From Leptospira jelokensis (GTDB lineage Bacteria; Spirochaetota; Leptospiria; Leptospirales; Leptospiraceae), in the NCBI RefSeq assembly GCF_004769635.1, contig NZ_RQGH01000028.1, positions 124,001 to 188,000 of the forward strand: a stretch of DNA of 64,000 nt. The letters are read 5' to 3'. Numbering within the stretch: the first letter of the stretch is position 1; every line of letters begins with the position of its first letter. The position numbers and the translations under genes were made by a program. This document shows positions 37,877 to 46,407 of the stretch, one piece after another. The notes under the pieces were generated by a model that had not been told where the DNA came from, made no database searches, and worked only from the letters and a program-made list of their open reading frames with translations.

Positions 37877-37898
37877 CTTACGATTTTCCGGTCGTAAG
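37877..37898. repeat. short inverted repeat between pnuC and cutA
   Basis: CTTACGA and TCGTAAG pair perfectly over an 8-base loop. The two flanking genes converge here, so it could serve as a weak bidirectional terminator, but no T tract follows on either strand. Confidence 0.35.
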
Positions 37899-38060
37899 TA
37901 CAGTTTGGCTTAAAAGTAAAACCGATACCCATTGTATACTTTGGTGTATATCTGATAACAAAGGATTCTGTGATTTCCAGAATGAAGCTAACAGGTTTTA
38001 AAACAATTTGGTGATTACAGGCGAATGAAATATTATGAAAATCATTACTAACCTGTTTAC

Positions 38061-38390
38061 TCACGAATTTTTTTTGATTTTGTCAGCAACAAACGCTTTG
38101 TAGGCGGGGCTACCAAAACTCACATCCATCCGAATGATCTCAGGAGCAATGTATGGGTGGTGTTTCATGATATAGGCTTCGATGGCTTCGTATTTGTCGG
38201 CCCTTGCTTTGAGGAGGATTTTGTTTTCGGTATCAACCGTGATTTTGCCTTCCCATAAGTAAACCAGTTCCACTTCAGGAAAGATCGTGCCTGATACGAT
38301 GATGCCTTGTTCTAACATTTCAGAGATATGTTCTTCCGCCATGTCGCGGTCGCCAATTGTGGTAAATACTAAAATTTCTTCCGATGCCAT
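38061..38390 (-). CDS. cutA: divalent-cation tolerance protein CutA
   Basis: The 109-residue protein has the CutA/PII-like trimer fold pattern: EILVFTTIGDRDMAEEHISEML at the start, the WEGKITVDTENKILLKA strand pair with the conserved Trp and Glu, and the closing HPYIAPEIIRMDVSFGSPAYKAFV. The canonical block (Y-x-W-x-G-x-I-x-x-x-x-E) is intact. CutA is linked to copper and divalent-metal tolerance, though its molecular role is unsettled. GGGGAAGAAG lies directly before the ATG. It is followed, on the same strand upstream, by a small unknown gene. Confidence 0.88.
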   Translation of the reverse strand: MASEEILVFTTIGDRDMAEEHISEMLEQGIIVSGTIFPEVELVYLWEGKITVDTENKILLKARADKYEAIEAYIMKHHPYIAPEIIRMDVSFGSPAYKAFVADKIKKNS

Positions 38391-38440
38391 CTTCTTCCCC
38401 GTATTGTTTTTACTAGGATCGGCATGGTAGAAAGGATTCC

Positions 38441-38686
38441 TTATCCTTTTGGTGGATCCTTTTGCAAATAACTTTGGATTCCTTCTTTGGCTTTGTCTAA
38501 AATGCCTGATTCACGAAGGGAACGTGCCACCCGCTGCCAAAATTTGATTTTGCCTTCTAATTCATTCCAACCGAGTTGTAAATCCATTCGTTTGATTTTG
38601 AGTAACATCCGTAATTCGGACAAGGTCATGTCCTTTGGGTCCTTGTCGAGGTAACGGTTGTGGTCTTGGAAGGGATTGAACACCAT
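38441..38686 (-). CDS. small hypothetical protein, last of YqjDE-like operon
   Basis: The 81-residue soluble protein is charged, mostly helical (TLSELRMLLKIKRMDLQLGW and IKFWQRVARSLRESG), with no recognised domain. It lies 7 bp downstream of a two-TM YqjE-like gene in the same direction as the YqjD-like gene and the response regulator. In E. coli the yqjD-yqjE pair is followed by the small gene yqjK, so position suggests an analogous partner, but sequence similarity to YqjK is not apparent. Confidence 0.55.
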   Translation of the reverse strand: MVFNPFQDHNRYLDKDPKDMTLSELRMLLKIKRMDLQLGWNELEGKIKFWQRVARSLRESGILDKAKEGIQSYLQKDPPKG

Positions 38687-38693
38687 ACGTTAG

Positions 38694-39026
38694 TTACTTA
38701 CGAAATACAAAGGATAAAAAGAGAATGGCAAAAAGTAAAAATCCGATTCCAGTTCCGAAACTGGCAAGGATGGGATCTCCAGCAGAGATAAATTTTTGGA
38801 TACTTAAAAAAATGCCGTACGAAGTGTACATAAGTCCGAGGAAAATTAGTGTGAGAGCCGTGAAAACCCAAACTGATTTCCTAACAAATTTTTGTACATA
38901 AAATTGGATGTTCTTTTGCAGGTAAATCACCATTACTTCTGCATAAGACACAAGTTTGGCGATGAATTCTTCGAAGGTGGCTTTTAAACCACCTTTTTTG
39001 CGGTGTTTAGAGTGTCTTTCGTCCAA
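38694..39026 (-). CDS. YqjE/holin-superfamily-like two-TM membrane protein
   Basis: The 110-residue protein begins (TTG, directly after the previous TAA) with a charged cytoplasmic segment, MDERHSKHRKKGGLKATFEE, and has two hydrophobic helices (about 50-70 and 83-107) that end near the C-terminus. The layout of a basic amphipathic N-terminus and two closely spaced helices matches YqjE and related phage-holin superfamily 3 membrane proteins. The neighbour just upstream is a YqjD/ElaB-like protein, which supports the call. Starting elsewhere is unlikely because the next ATG is at residue 32. Confidence 0.65.
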   Translation of the reverse strand: MDERHSKHRKKGGLKATFEEFIAKLVSYAEVMVIYLQKNIQFYVQKFVRKSVWVFTALTLIFLGLMYTSYGIFLSIQKFISAGDPILASFGTGIGFLLFAILFLSFVFRK

Positions 39027-39311
39027 TTATTTCTTCTTAAAAAACCAACCGAGGGCTAAACCAAGTCCAAGTCCGACACCAAATCCAATCACAGCTGCTT
39101 TTTGTGGGTGTTCTTTTACATAAGTTCCCACATTATCGATCACTTCTCTGGCACGGATCGAAGCTTCTTCACTTGCTTTCCCTAACTTTTGTTTGATGTC
39201 ACTTACTTGTTCCATATACTTCTCCTTGGCTCTTTGTTCAATTTCCTTGGCTTTTTTCTCATACAACTTAATTTCGTCGATGAGGGACTTTTCTTTTTTC
39301 ACTTCTTCCAT
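39027..39311 (-). CDS. YqjD/ElaB-like (DUF883) membrane-anchored protein
   Basis: The 94-residue protein is a charged helix (residues 5-50, KEKSLIDEIKLYEKKAKEIEQRAKEKY) followed by a linker and a C-terminal membrane helix with Gly-rich face (AAVIGFGVGLGLGLALGWFF) ending in KKK. This is the ElaB/YqjD/DUF883 pattern. In E. coli such proteins are C-tail-anchored and bind ribosomes in stationary phase. It sits 8 bp downstream of the response regulator gene, so the two are probably co-transcribed; whether the regulator controls its own operon is inference. Confidence 0.78.
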   Translation of the reverse strand: MEEVKKEKSLIDEIKLYEKKAKEIEQRAKEKYMEQVSDIKQKLGKASEEASIRAREVIDNVGTYVKEHPQKAAVIGFGVGLGLGLALGWFFKKK

Positions 39312-39319
39312 AACGTCTG

Positions 39320-40045
39320 TTAGTCTGGCACGACAATGTTTTCAAAATTGTCAGTGAAACGGTATCCAATTCCCCAAATGGTTTCAATCCATTCTGGTTG
39401 TGCGGAATTTTTTTCCAGTTTGGAACGGATTCGTTTAATATGGCTGTCGATCATCCTTTCAAAGCCATCCCATTCCACTCCCCAAACCGATTCCAAAATC
39501 ATTTCACGAGAAAAAACTTTCCCTGGAGAACCAGCGAGCAGTTGTAAAATGTCGAATTCTTTTCGCGAGATGTTGATGATGTTTTCGTTAAGCGTAACAC
39601 GGCGACGAATGGAATCAATTTTTAAGGCACCACGGATGATTTCCCCTGCTTGTCCCACATTGGGTTTGATTCCAATTTTTTTATCCCAACGACGAAAGAA
39701 TACATCCACTCTGGTTTTGAGTTCACGTACGGAAAAAGGTTTGGTGATGTAGTCATCCGCACCTAACTCGAGTCCCATGATGCGATCAATTTCTTCTGTC
39801 CTTGCAGAAAGAATAAAAATGGGAGTACTTTCGTCCGATTTTCGGATGCTACGGCAAATTTCCATACCATCAATGTCTGGAAGTGAGAGGTCAAGAATCA
39901 CCAAATCAGGGTGATTGGATTTATAAAATTTCAATCCATCTTCGCCATTTTCAAAAACGGAGGTGGTGTAGTGAGCTGAATCGAGAGATTTCCGGATTAG
40001 GTTCCCGATGTCCGGATCGTCCTCAATTACCAAAATATTTTTCAT
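39320..40045 (-). CDS. OmpR/PhoB-family response regulator
   Basis: The 241-residue protein has a receiver domain with the acidic pocket (ILVIEDDPD), phosphorylatable Asp52 in [10 protein letters not shown], a Thr/Ser in FILSART and Lys in YITKPFS. A C-terminal winged helix (about 140-235) has [23 protein letters not shown] and [12 protein letters not shown], the PhoB-type DNA-binding signature. No histidine kinase gene is next to it, so it is an orphan here. It heads an operon with YqjD/YqjE-like membrane proteins. A divergent gene starts 58 bp away. Confidence 0.92.
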   Translation of the reverse strand: MKNILVIEDDPDIGNLIRKSLDSAHYTTSVFENGEDGLKFYKSNHPDLVILDLSLPDIDGMEICRSIRKSDESTPIFILSARTEEIDRIMGLELGADDYITKPFSVRELKTRVDVFFRRWDKKIGIKPNVGQAGEIIRGALKIDSIRRRVTLNENIINISRKEFDILQLLAGSPGKVFSREMILESVWGVEWDGFERMIDSHIKRIRSKLEKNSAQPEWIETIWGIGYRFTDNFENIVVPD

Positions 40046-40103
40046 GTTTTTCCCTTGAGTTCTTTCTCAATTTGGTTCTTGTAGTAGAAAAAAAAAGTAA
40101 AAA

Positions 40104-40520
40104 ATGGAATTGGGAACACAAAGAGAACTAAAATCGTGGGCAATGTTTGCCATCACTGGGACTAGGCTACGCCCTTTGGAAGTGACGGAAAAATTAGGCC
40201 TAACACCTGACTATTACCACGGTGGGGATGTGAAAGACATCGAAAATATGACAATTCCGAGTCATTGGCAGCTCAATTCTAAGTTAGGACCAGAGTTTCC
40301 AGCCCAAGACCACATCTGGGACATTTTGAAAGCGCTTGCTCCCGTTCGCAAAGAACTGAAAGAATTTACAGAAAACTACGATTCGGCGATTTACGTCTCT
40401 GTTGAATTTGCTTCTGAATTCACAAAAGGGGTCACTCTCGACAGACGAACGATGCTATTGTTAGGTGAAATGGGAGTGCAGTTGGAGATTATCCCTTGGG
40501 ATCTCGATGAGACTCCCTAA
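40104..40520 (+). CDS. DUF4279-family protein
   Basis: The 138-residue soluble protein begins with a short charged segment and then the domain start FAITGTRLRPLEVTEKLGLTPDYYHGGD (about residue 14 on), with the closing GVTLDRRTMLLLGEMGVQLEIIPWDL. This is the DUF4279 pattern, and the function is unknown; the same family occurs next to diverse genes. Its 3' end overlaps the convergent STAS-like gene by 32 bp, so transcripts of the two overlap. Confidence 0.75.
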   Translation: MELGTQRELKSWAMFAITGTRLRPLEVTEKLGLTPDYYHGGDVKDIENMTIPSHWQLNSKLGPEFPAQDHIWDILKALAPVRKELKEFTENYDSAIYVSVEFASEFTKGVTLDRRTMLLLGEMGVQLEIIPWDLDETP

Positions 40521-40848
40521 GGATGGCTTCACTTGGGAAAACGAGTTTGGTTAGCCCAAATCGTTTGAGGTAGTGGTGGCTCGCAAGGGTGAGGCCATTG
40601 AGAACGAGGACACGTTTTTTCAAACGAAGGTCCCTTGCCATATTCAATAGTTTGGTGAGAAGGGTGAGCGGTAGGTAGGGCAAGTTGGATAGGTCCATTT
40701 GGATATGGGATCTTGTTTGGAAAAATAACATATGCATCACCGAATCCAATTCATCTTCCAATTCTGCATGGACTTCTTTGGATGAGATGACAATTTCATA
40801 GGCATTTTGGATTTCCCTAACAGATAAATACTTTGTTTTTTTTGCCAT
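40489..40848 (-). CDS. STAS-domain-like protein
   Basis: The 119-residue protein has the STAS beta-alpha pattern with IQMDLSNLPYLPLTLLTKLLNMARDLRLKKRVLVLNG, similar to anti-sigma-factor antagonists, but the conserved Ser/Thr context DSSG is replaced by a PLTLL segment, so it is unlikely to be switched by a standard SpoIIAB-type kinase. The ATG at 40848 has no clear ribosome site and lies only 12 bp from the divergent epmA start, so its promoter must lie within epmA, or the start must be elsewhere. Role unknown. Confidence 0.62.
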   Translation of the reverse strand: MAKKTKYLSVREIQNAYEIVISSKEVHAELEDELDSVMHMLFFQTRSHIQMDLSNLPYLPLTLLTKLLNMARDLRLKKRVLVLNGLTLASHHYLKRFGLTKLVFPSEAILRESHRDPKG

Positions 40849-40860
40849 CGGAGGTTAGTT

Positions 40861-41829
40861 TTGCAGGTTTTACCAAAAGATACACTCATTTTTCGTTCCA
40901 AACTTTTACAAACAATCAGAGAGATTTTGATTCGGAATGAATTTATGGAAGTGGATACACCGACACTGAAACCCATCGTTGGGATGGAACCATACTTGGA
41001 TCCTTTTGAGGTGCGTTCTCCTTCTGGTAGAGAAAAAGGTTACCTCATCACCTCACCTGAATACAGCTTAAAACAAATGATGGCAAAAGGGCTCTCTCGG
41101 ATCTTTGAACTCGCCCATACCTACCGGTCAGGAGAAGTGGGCAGTTCGTATCATACCAAAGAGTTTCTGATGTTAGAACTCTATGCGGAAGGGATGGATG
41201 ATGTGGTGCTACGTCATTTTATCGAAAAGTTTTTAAGGGAACTCATCTTTACCGTTGGTGAACCCAAACTCCACAACCAATTGTCGAAACCAGGTTGGAT
41301 ACGCCATTTCAGAGTGGTGGAAGTATTCCTCATCCACCTTGGGCATGGGTTTGAAAGGGAAAATTTGATCCAGTCCATCACCAAACAAAAATTAACAGCC
41401 ACTCCAAAAGAAGAACTGGAAGCATGGCAGTATGAAGATTTGTTCTTTTTGGTATTCCTAAATTGCATCGAACCAAAATTAGGTGATGGGATTGTGTTTT
41501 TATATGATTACCCACCAGAATGTGCTGCCCTATCTCGGATTGAGGCAGGGGTTGCCAAACGATTTGAAATATATTGGGATGGATTGGAACTTGCCAATGC
41601 CTTTTATGAATTGAATGACCCAAAGGAACAACGCAAACGATTTTTAGACGAACAAGAGTTACGTGCCAAATTGGGGAAAGAAATATTTTCTATTGACGAA
41701 GATTTTCTCACTGCTTTAGGAGATGGGTTCCCAAATTGTTCAGGGATCTCTATTGGAGTGGACCGATTGGCTTTGAAACTATTAGGGGGAAAAAGTTTGA
41801 AAGAAGTGAGCCCTTATTGGATGGAATGA
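40861..41829 (+). CDS. epmA: elongation factor P beta-lysine ligase (EpmA/GenX/PoxA)
   Basis: The 322-residue protein is the catalytic core of a class II lysyl-tRNA synthetase without the N-terminal anticodon-binding domain, as in EpmA. Motif 2 reads AHTYRSGE (RSGE corresponds to FRNE), with SSYHTKEFLMLELY following, and motif 3 is SGISIGVDRLALKLLG. EpmA attaches beta-lysine to the EF-P lysine. TTG at 40861 is preceded by GGAGG with a 6-bp spacer, which fixes the start. The efp and epmB genes lie 16-18 kb away in the same window, giving the complete EF-P lysylation set except EpmC. Confidence 0.9.
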   Translation: MQVLPKDTLIFRSKLLQTIREILIRNEFMEVDTPTLKPIVGMEPYLDPFEVRSPSGREKGYLITSPEYSLKQMMAKGLSRIFELAHTYRSGEVGSSYHTKEFLMLELYAEGMDDVVLRHFIEKFLRELIFTVGEPKLHNQLSKPGWIRHFRVVEVFLIHLGHGFERENLIQSITKQKLTATPKEELEAWQYEDLFFLVFLNCIEPKLGDGIVFLYDYPPECAALSRIEAGVAKRFEIYWDGLELANAFYELNDPKEQRKRFLDEQELRAKLGKEIFSIDEDFLTALGDGFPNCSGISIGVDRLALKLLGGKSLKEVSPYWME

Positions 41830-41998
41830 AAATGTTTTATAGAATGGTCACATACCATTTCAATGATTGGGTCTTTATAAAGTGGTGAGGAACACAAAAT
41901 TGAACCAATTTGTGAGGGAAATCTAGAAATCGTTAACAATTGGAAACCGATTGTCATTGGAATGGACATCCGTTGGCAATCGATTTCTGTGTTAGGCA

Positions 41999-42391
41999 TT
42001 AATCTTCGTCTGACTGGAATTTTTCACAAGCAGATGGAACTTTCCCATCTTCTAAATCAGCGCAAGAAAAAGCGGCCATTTCTTTGGCACATTGTTTCAT
42101 GTCTTCGATGTCTTGTTTGGTGAGTTTTTTGGTTGGTTTGTCATTACTTGGTTTTTGGCCATCGACAACGTAATGTTTGTAACGAGATTCACAGACATTC
42201 CCATTTACAAATTGAGACTCGACCATTTTCCTTTGTTCCGGAGGAAGGTCTTTTAGTTTCTCTTTCATACATTCCGAAGATTTCGCGCACATTTTTTTGG
42301 AAAGGGCTTGGAATTCTTTTGCATCCTTTAATGTTTGTGAGGTGATAAGAAGTGGAAAAAGGATTAAACCCAAAGTAAAAATTTTTTTCAT
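41999..42391 (-). CDS. secreted Cys-rich small protein
   Basis: The 130-residue protein has a signal peptide (residues 1-19, MKKIFTLGLILFPLLIT) and a small mature domain with six Cys (positions about 35, 41, 68, 97, 106 and 117), in a spacing that suggests three disulfides. Sequence is otherwise Lys-rich and helical. I recall that Leptospira has families of small Cys-rich lipoproteins and periplasmic proteins; I cannot name this one. It lacks a lipobox Cys. A 169-bp spacer separates it from epmA's end, and a divergent secreted protein gene starts 90 bp upstream. Confidence 0.6.
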   Translation of the reverse strand: MKKIFTLGLILFPLLITSQTLKDAKEFQALSKKMCAKSSECMKEKLKDLPPEQRKMVESQFVNGNVCESRYKHYVVDGQKPSNDKPTKKLTKQDIEDMKQCAKEMAAFSCADLEDGKVPSACEKFQSDED

Positions 42392-42481
42392 ACGAAAACG
42401 GTAGTCCGAAGTTCTCTTTGGTAAAGAAAAAATTTAGAAAAAAGATTGCATCAGTGAACAAACACGGTAAGATTTTCGCCC

Positions 42482-43066
42482 ATGAAACGAATCGTATCCT
42501 TACTCCTTGTCTCATTCTCTGTCTCCCTTGTGGCGCAAAATTTGACAGAACGAAAACCTGTCAGTTTTTCATCGGAACCTACAAGCATTGAAGAATTCAA
42601 AACCATCCAAGCGGCCACTGCCACCTCACCAGAAGGTGCAGCTGCGATGCTCGTTCTTGCGATGTCGATGTATGGAAAAAACCCAGAATTGGGACGGAAA
42701 GCAATTGTACTATCCATCCTTTCTAAAAATAGACAAAAGTCTAATAAACCCTCAGCAGTAGATGGCGTGGATTTAGGAGGGAGTGATTCCTACTTACTCG
42801 GCCAACTTGACAAATATAAAATGTTACCAAATGGGTATTGGAAAGGGGCAGAGCCATCTAACGGATATTCGCCGACACTTCCACTGACAGTAGAAACCTA
42901 CACCAATCCCTATTCTGGGGATGAAGCAACTGGAAAAATCAAACTCTTTGTTGCCACAAAGGGTGCTTCTAGTTACCGACCTGTCAGTGTGGAAAAAGAT
43001 GTCGATGGGCTTTGGCGTTCCAAAGAGATGAGTTCTCTATTTGTTGGGATGATGCCCGCCAAATAA
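42482..43066 (+). CDS. secreted hypothetical protein (DUF6935-like)
   Basis: The 194-residue protein has a signal peptide (MKRIVSLLLVSFSVSLVAQ, cleavage near residue 19). The mature part has a helical region (EFKTIQAATATSPEGAAAMLVLAMSMYGKNP), then a beta-rich region with the block YTNPYSGDEATGKIKLFVATKG and VEKDVDGLWRSKEMSSLFVG. This style recalls the DUF6935 family of spirochaetal and other periplasmic proteins; that name is tentative. It ends exactly at the ZIP-transporter start (stop TAA joins ATG), so the two genes are probably co-transcribed, which could hint at a metal-related role. Confidence 0.6.
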   Translation: MKRIVSLLLVSFSVSLVAQNLTERKPVSFSSEPTSIEEFKTIQAATATSPEGAAAMLVLAMSMYGKNPELGRKAIVLSILSKNRQKSNKPSAVDGVDLGGSDSYLLGQLDKYKMLPNGYWKGAEPSNGYSPTLPLTVETYTNPYSGDEATGKIKLFVATKGASSYRPVSVEKDVDGLWRSKEMSSLFVGMMPAK

Positions 43067-43879
43067 ATGTTTGACGGACTCCTCTCCCTCCACCCTGTGG
43101 TTTTGGCCCTCCTTGCCACTGGGTTTACTTGGTTTTGTACTGCCTTTGGCGCAGGGTTTGTTTTTTTCTTTCGGACCGTGCCACGACCAGTTTTTAATGC
43201 GATGCTTGGGTTTGCTTCGGGCATTATGATCGCAGCCAGTTTTTGGTCACTCTTACTGCCTTCCATTGAACTTTCGGAAAACGCAGGCCAACTTGCTTGG
43301 TTCCATGTGAGTTTTGGTTTTCTATCGGGAGGGCTAAGTTTGTATGCCCTCCACAAACTCCTGCCTCATTTACATGTTGGTTTGGAAGAGAACCGATTGG
43401 AAGGGGGGAAGTCTTCGTTCCAAAGGAGTTTGTTACTCATCCTTGCCATTACTTTGCATAATCTCCCTGAAGGGCTGGCGGTTGGAGTCGCCTTTGGTGC
43501 CTTAGGTGATGGATTTACCTACGATGCATTGATGGCGGCGATCGTAGTTGCCTTTGGGATTGGGATCCAAAATATCCCTGAAGGGGCTGCTGTATCTATC
43601 CCATTATTACGCGAAGGTTATAGTGCTAAAAAAAGTTTTTGGTATGGGCAATTGTCAGGATTTGTCGAACCCATTGGTGGACTTCTCGGAGCGGCCCTTG
43701 TGTTTTATGTAGAAAGTATCCTCCCATTTGCACTTTCGTTTGCGGCAGGAGCGATGATCTTTGTGGTGGTGGAAGAGCTCATCCCCGAATCCCATACAGG
43801 GAAGGAAACGGAAATGTCAACCCTCGGGGCAATGTTTGGATTTGTGCTCATGATGGCACTTGATGTGGGGCTTGGGTGA
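43067..43879 (+). CDS. ZIP-family divalent metal transporter
   Basis: The 270-residue polytopic protein has the ZIP signatures HNLPEGLAVGVAFGALG (TM4, about residue 128) and QNIPEGAAVSIPLLREG (TM5, about residue 165), both with the metal-binding H/N-x-x-P-E-G core. A gap between TM3 and TM4 holds a short His-poor loop (HVGLEENRLEGGKSS). ZIP proteins import Zn2+ or Fe2+; the exact ion is not decidable from sequence. The ATG joins directly to the stop of the preceding secreted-protein gene. Confidence 0.88.
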   Translation: MFDGLLSLHPVVLALLATGFTWFCTAFGAGFVFFFRTVPRPVFNAMLGFASGIMIAASFWSLLLPSIELSENAGQLAWFHVSFGFLSGGLSLYALHKLLPHLHVGLEENRLEGGKSSFQRSLLLILAITLHNLPEGLAVGVAFGALGDGFTYDALMAAIVVAFGIGIQNIPEGAAVSIPLLREGYSAKKSFWYGQLSGFVEPIGGLLGAALVFYVESILPFALSFAAGAMIFVVVEELIPESHTGKETEMSTLGAMFGFVLMMALDVGLG

Positions 43880-43918
43880 AAGTGGATTGGTACGTAGAAA
43901 TCCCCGCCCTATCTGGAC

Positions 43919-43945
43919 TGGGTGGGGTATTCCACCCGCCACCCA
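43919..43945 (+). repeat. GC-rich alternative hairpins after the ZIP gene
   Basis: TGGGTGG can pair either with CCACCC at 43932-43937 or with CCACCCA at 43939-43945. No T tract follows, so it is not a standard terminator. It may shape the 3' end of the ZIP transcript. Confidence 0.35.
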
Positions 43946-44385
43946 ATGGCTCCATCTACCACATATTCTTTGTTTTGTGAACAAATTTACAAAAATCTAA
44001 AAAATTTATTCTCAAAAAGGTCATATTACTGCGCAAACAAGGGATTCACTTTCATTGCTGTTATCAAGATTAAGAAGCGATCAGTTCCCAAATATGCTTA
44101 TACTAAAGATAAAAATGGGAATAAGTTTTTTTATGAAAATTCACTCGTTTATATTTTCATTTATGATTAAAACATCGCTCGCAGTGAATCTTTGAGAAAT
44201 TCAGACGTAGCAGAGGTAGGTTTACCTTTTGATTAGGAATCACTTTGAAATAAAAATGAAGTCTCACGTTGAATAGGTAAAATAGTTTTTTTCTTTAACC
44301 AATATATTGAGCATAAAATTATGATTCAATCTGAAGGAGAGAAATTATTTATAAAGTTTTATTGCATTTTGTTTGGGATATGATT

Positions 44386-44409
44386 GATTCAAAACATTTG
44401 TTTTGAATC
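44386..44409. repeat. perfect 10-bp stem-loop in the 758-bp gap
   Basis: GATTCAAAAC pairs without mismatch with GTTTTGAATC over an ATTT loop. Neither side is followed by a T run, so it is not clearly a terminator; a protein site or RNA structure is possible. Confidence 0.45.
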
Positions 44410-44637
44410 TTAATTCTCAACGTTTTTGAAAAGAATTAGCAGAGGAAAATCTTCTCCGCTAGAAAAGATTGAAGCGGATCGCGCGGTCGTTCTTGGATAG
44501 AATCGTGCTCAACTAACAAATCCGAGGCGCCAAAATAAGGACAATATTTTTAAATCACTATGTGATCTTTCCCCCTTGTCTCAATTCTCATCAAAACAAG
44601 GGAGGAGCCTGTCGAGAAACCTTCAGACAATTTATTC

Positions 44638-46407
44638 CTAAAATTGTGCAGTCATCATAAGATACGCAAACTGTGCGTTTTTCCCAAATTGGTTGGTATA
44701 CACATTCGCATTGACGGTTCGGTCATTCACTTTGTTTTGGATGGCATCACCCGCAAAGATCATACTATACCCAGCTTCAAACAAAATATTTTTATAGGGG
44801 ATGTTGTATTTTACATCCACTTCACGGAAGAGGGAGCGACCGAGTAGGGAGACTGGTCGATTGTTGCCAGCTCCATTTTCTGTTAGGACTTGGCTTGTGT
44901 TATATTGGTTATTGGAAATGGATTCAGTACTCGCACCTGATTTCGCAACGCCAGCAATGTCATACCAACTGTCTTGCAATTTGTGTTTTTCGATGGCAAA
45001 ATAGTCAATACGAAATGATCCGTAGGATTCAGTCGTATAACTTAGATTTACCGATTTTGATTTCATGTTCACCCAACTGACTTGGTCGGCCATTCCATAA
45101 AATAAATGGTTGGTGTGGAATAGGTTTTGAAAGGATGCAACTGATCCATCTGTACGGTTTGGATCTCCACTCCCCACATCATATGCAGCTCCCATGCGGA
45201 ATTTTGCGATCGTATAACCTATGTCAGAACCGAAAGCATATGTTTTGTAACGTTCTTTTTCTCGGTATAGGTTTTGTTGGTAATTCGAATTGGTAAGAGG
45301 GTCAACCAAACTCACATTCGTTTGAAACGTATCCCACTTGGGTGTAACATTCCTACCTGTTGTTCCTGTTTGTACTGCATATTCAAAGGAATAGTCGATC
45401 GCTTGTAATGCTTTTTTGTTTGCTTGTGTTTTGTTTGTGAGGCGAATCCCATAGGTATGAAGCACGTCCCATCTGCCAGCTCTTGTGTTTGGGTTTCCCA
45501 CTTCTCCAGTGGTGAGGACAAGAGACTGGTTTGTTCTCAGGTATTCTTTTTGCAAGCCAAGGTAATACAAATCAATATGCAAGTAGTCCGATGGTTTTAG
45601 AGTATTATAAAATCCGGAAAAATAAGAGTCACCTAACTCTTGTCTTTGGGCATCGATTTTAGTTGTACAAACTTTCGTTCCATTATAAGGGCAATCGAGA
45701 TAGGTATTGTATTGGTTTTTGACTCCAAAATTGGTTGTGTTGCCTGCGATATCAGAATGGCGCTCGCTCACCGAAGTGACAAAGATATGAGATGAAAAAT
45801 ATTTATCCTCCCATTTTAAACGTAACCCATCATAACTCCTTCCCACATTCGTCCAATCAAGTGAACCTACCAAACGTTCGTCACCATACCGCAAAATTTG
45901 TCTTCCCACTTGGAAGTGGAAGGGAAGATTGAAATTGTTTTTCACTTCCACATAAGCTTCTCGAACATCTGTGCTTTGCCTGGTCCCATCGTTGGCAGTC
46001 GACAAACCAGTCAATGATCCTTTTTCCGCACCCCAAAGCCTACTGTCTTGGAAGGTAATTTTTGCAATTACATCTTTTGTGAATTCCTTTTGGATCCAAA
46101 ATTGAATCTTTTGGCCAGTGAAATCCACATTGTCATTGGTATTCCGATTGAAATCAAAATTGTATTTCATCTCAGGTCGTATACGAACAAGTGCACCTGC
46201 GCTGAATCCATCCGACCAAGTGGGAATTGGTGGGGTTTGTTTCAGATCTGTGGCAGATTGTACGGAAGTGGTGGTGGTTTGGGGAGCTCCTGTTGGATTC
46301 GGGTTAAGGTTTGGGCCTTGGGGTTCTTGTGGTGTTTGCTGTGCCACTAAAACATTCACAACCGATACAAGTAACGAAAACAAAAATAAAATCATGGATC
46401 TTTGCAT
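44638..46407 (-). CDS. alginate-export-type outer-membrane porin
   Basis: The ATG at 46407 gives a 589-residue protein with a signal peptide (MQRSMILFLFSLLVSVVNVLVAQ), a Pro/Thr/Gln-rich linker (about 24-60), and then a large barrel domain. The domain signature is clear: SAGALVRIRPEMKYNFDFNRN, WIQKEFTKDVIAKITFQDSRLWG, VEVKNNFNLPFHFQVGRQILRYGDERLVGSLDW, which is the alginate-export/AlgE-like family. In AlgE-type proteins this barrel passes an anionic polysaccharide; here the substrate is open, since no alginate genes are seen, and many Leptospira homologues are general porins. A 6-bp inverted repeat stands just upstream of the start. Confidence 0.82.
   Translation of the reverse strand: MQRSMILFLFSLLVSVVNVLVAQQTPQEPQGPNLNPNPTGAPQTTTTSVQSATDLKQTPPIPTWSDGFSAGALVRIRPEMKYNFDFNRNTNDNVDFTGQKIQFWIQKEFTKDVIAKITFQDSRLWGAEKGSLTGLSTANDGTRQSTDVREAYVEVKNNFNLPFHFQVGRQILRYGDERLVGSLDWTNVGRSYDGLRLKWEDKYFSSHIFVTSVSERHSDIAGNTTNFGVKNQYNTYLDCPYNGTKVCTTKIDAQRQELGDSYFSGFYNTLKPSDYLHIDLYYLGLQKEYLRTNQSLVLTTGEVGNPNTRAGRWDVLHTYGIRLTNKTQANKKALQAIDYSFEYAVQTGTTGRNVTPKWDTFQTNVSLVDPLTNSNYQQNLYREKERYKTYAFGSDIGYTIAKFRMGAAYDVGSGDPNRTDGSVASFQNLFHTNHLFYGMADQVSWVNMKSKSVNLSYTTESYGSFRIDYFAIEKHKLQDSWYDIAGVAKSGASTESISNNQYNTSQVLTENGAGNNRPVSLLGRSLFREVDVKYNIPYKNILFEAGYSMIFAGDAIQNKVNDRTVNANVYTNQFGKNAQFAYLMMTAQF

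Larger units (their letters stand above)
43880..44637. other. intergenic region, 758 bp, structured but no convincing gene
   Basis: This gap lies between the ZIP gene and the 3' end of the porin gene. One 82-codon frame (43922-44170) exists but has no ribosome site and only generic composition, so I reject it. The region does contain several perfect stems: GGGTGG/CCACCC (43920-43937), GATTCAAAAC/GTTTTGAATC (44386-44409), TCCGCT/AGCGGA (44455-44478) and CCCTTGT/ACAAGGG (about 44574-44603). It may hold a small RNA or relics of a decayed gene. Confidence 0.5.

Noticed and set aside
43922..44170. 82-codon plus-strand frame after the ZIP gene
   Set aside because: No ribosome site, begins inside GC-rich hairpin sequence, no recognised pattern; composition like intergenic DNA.
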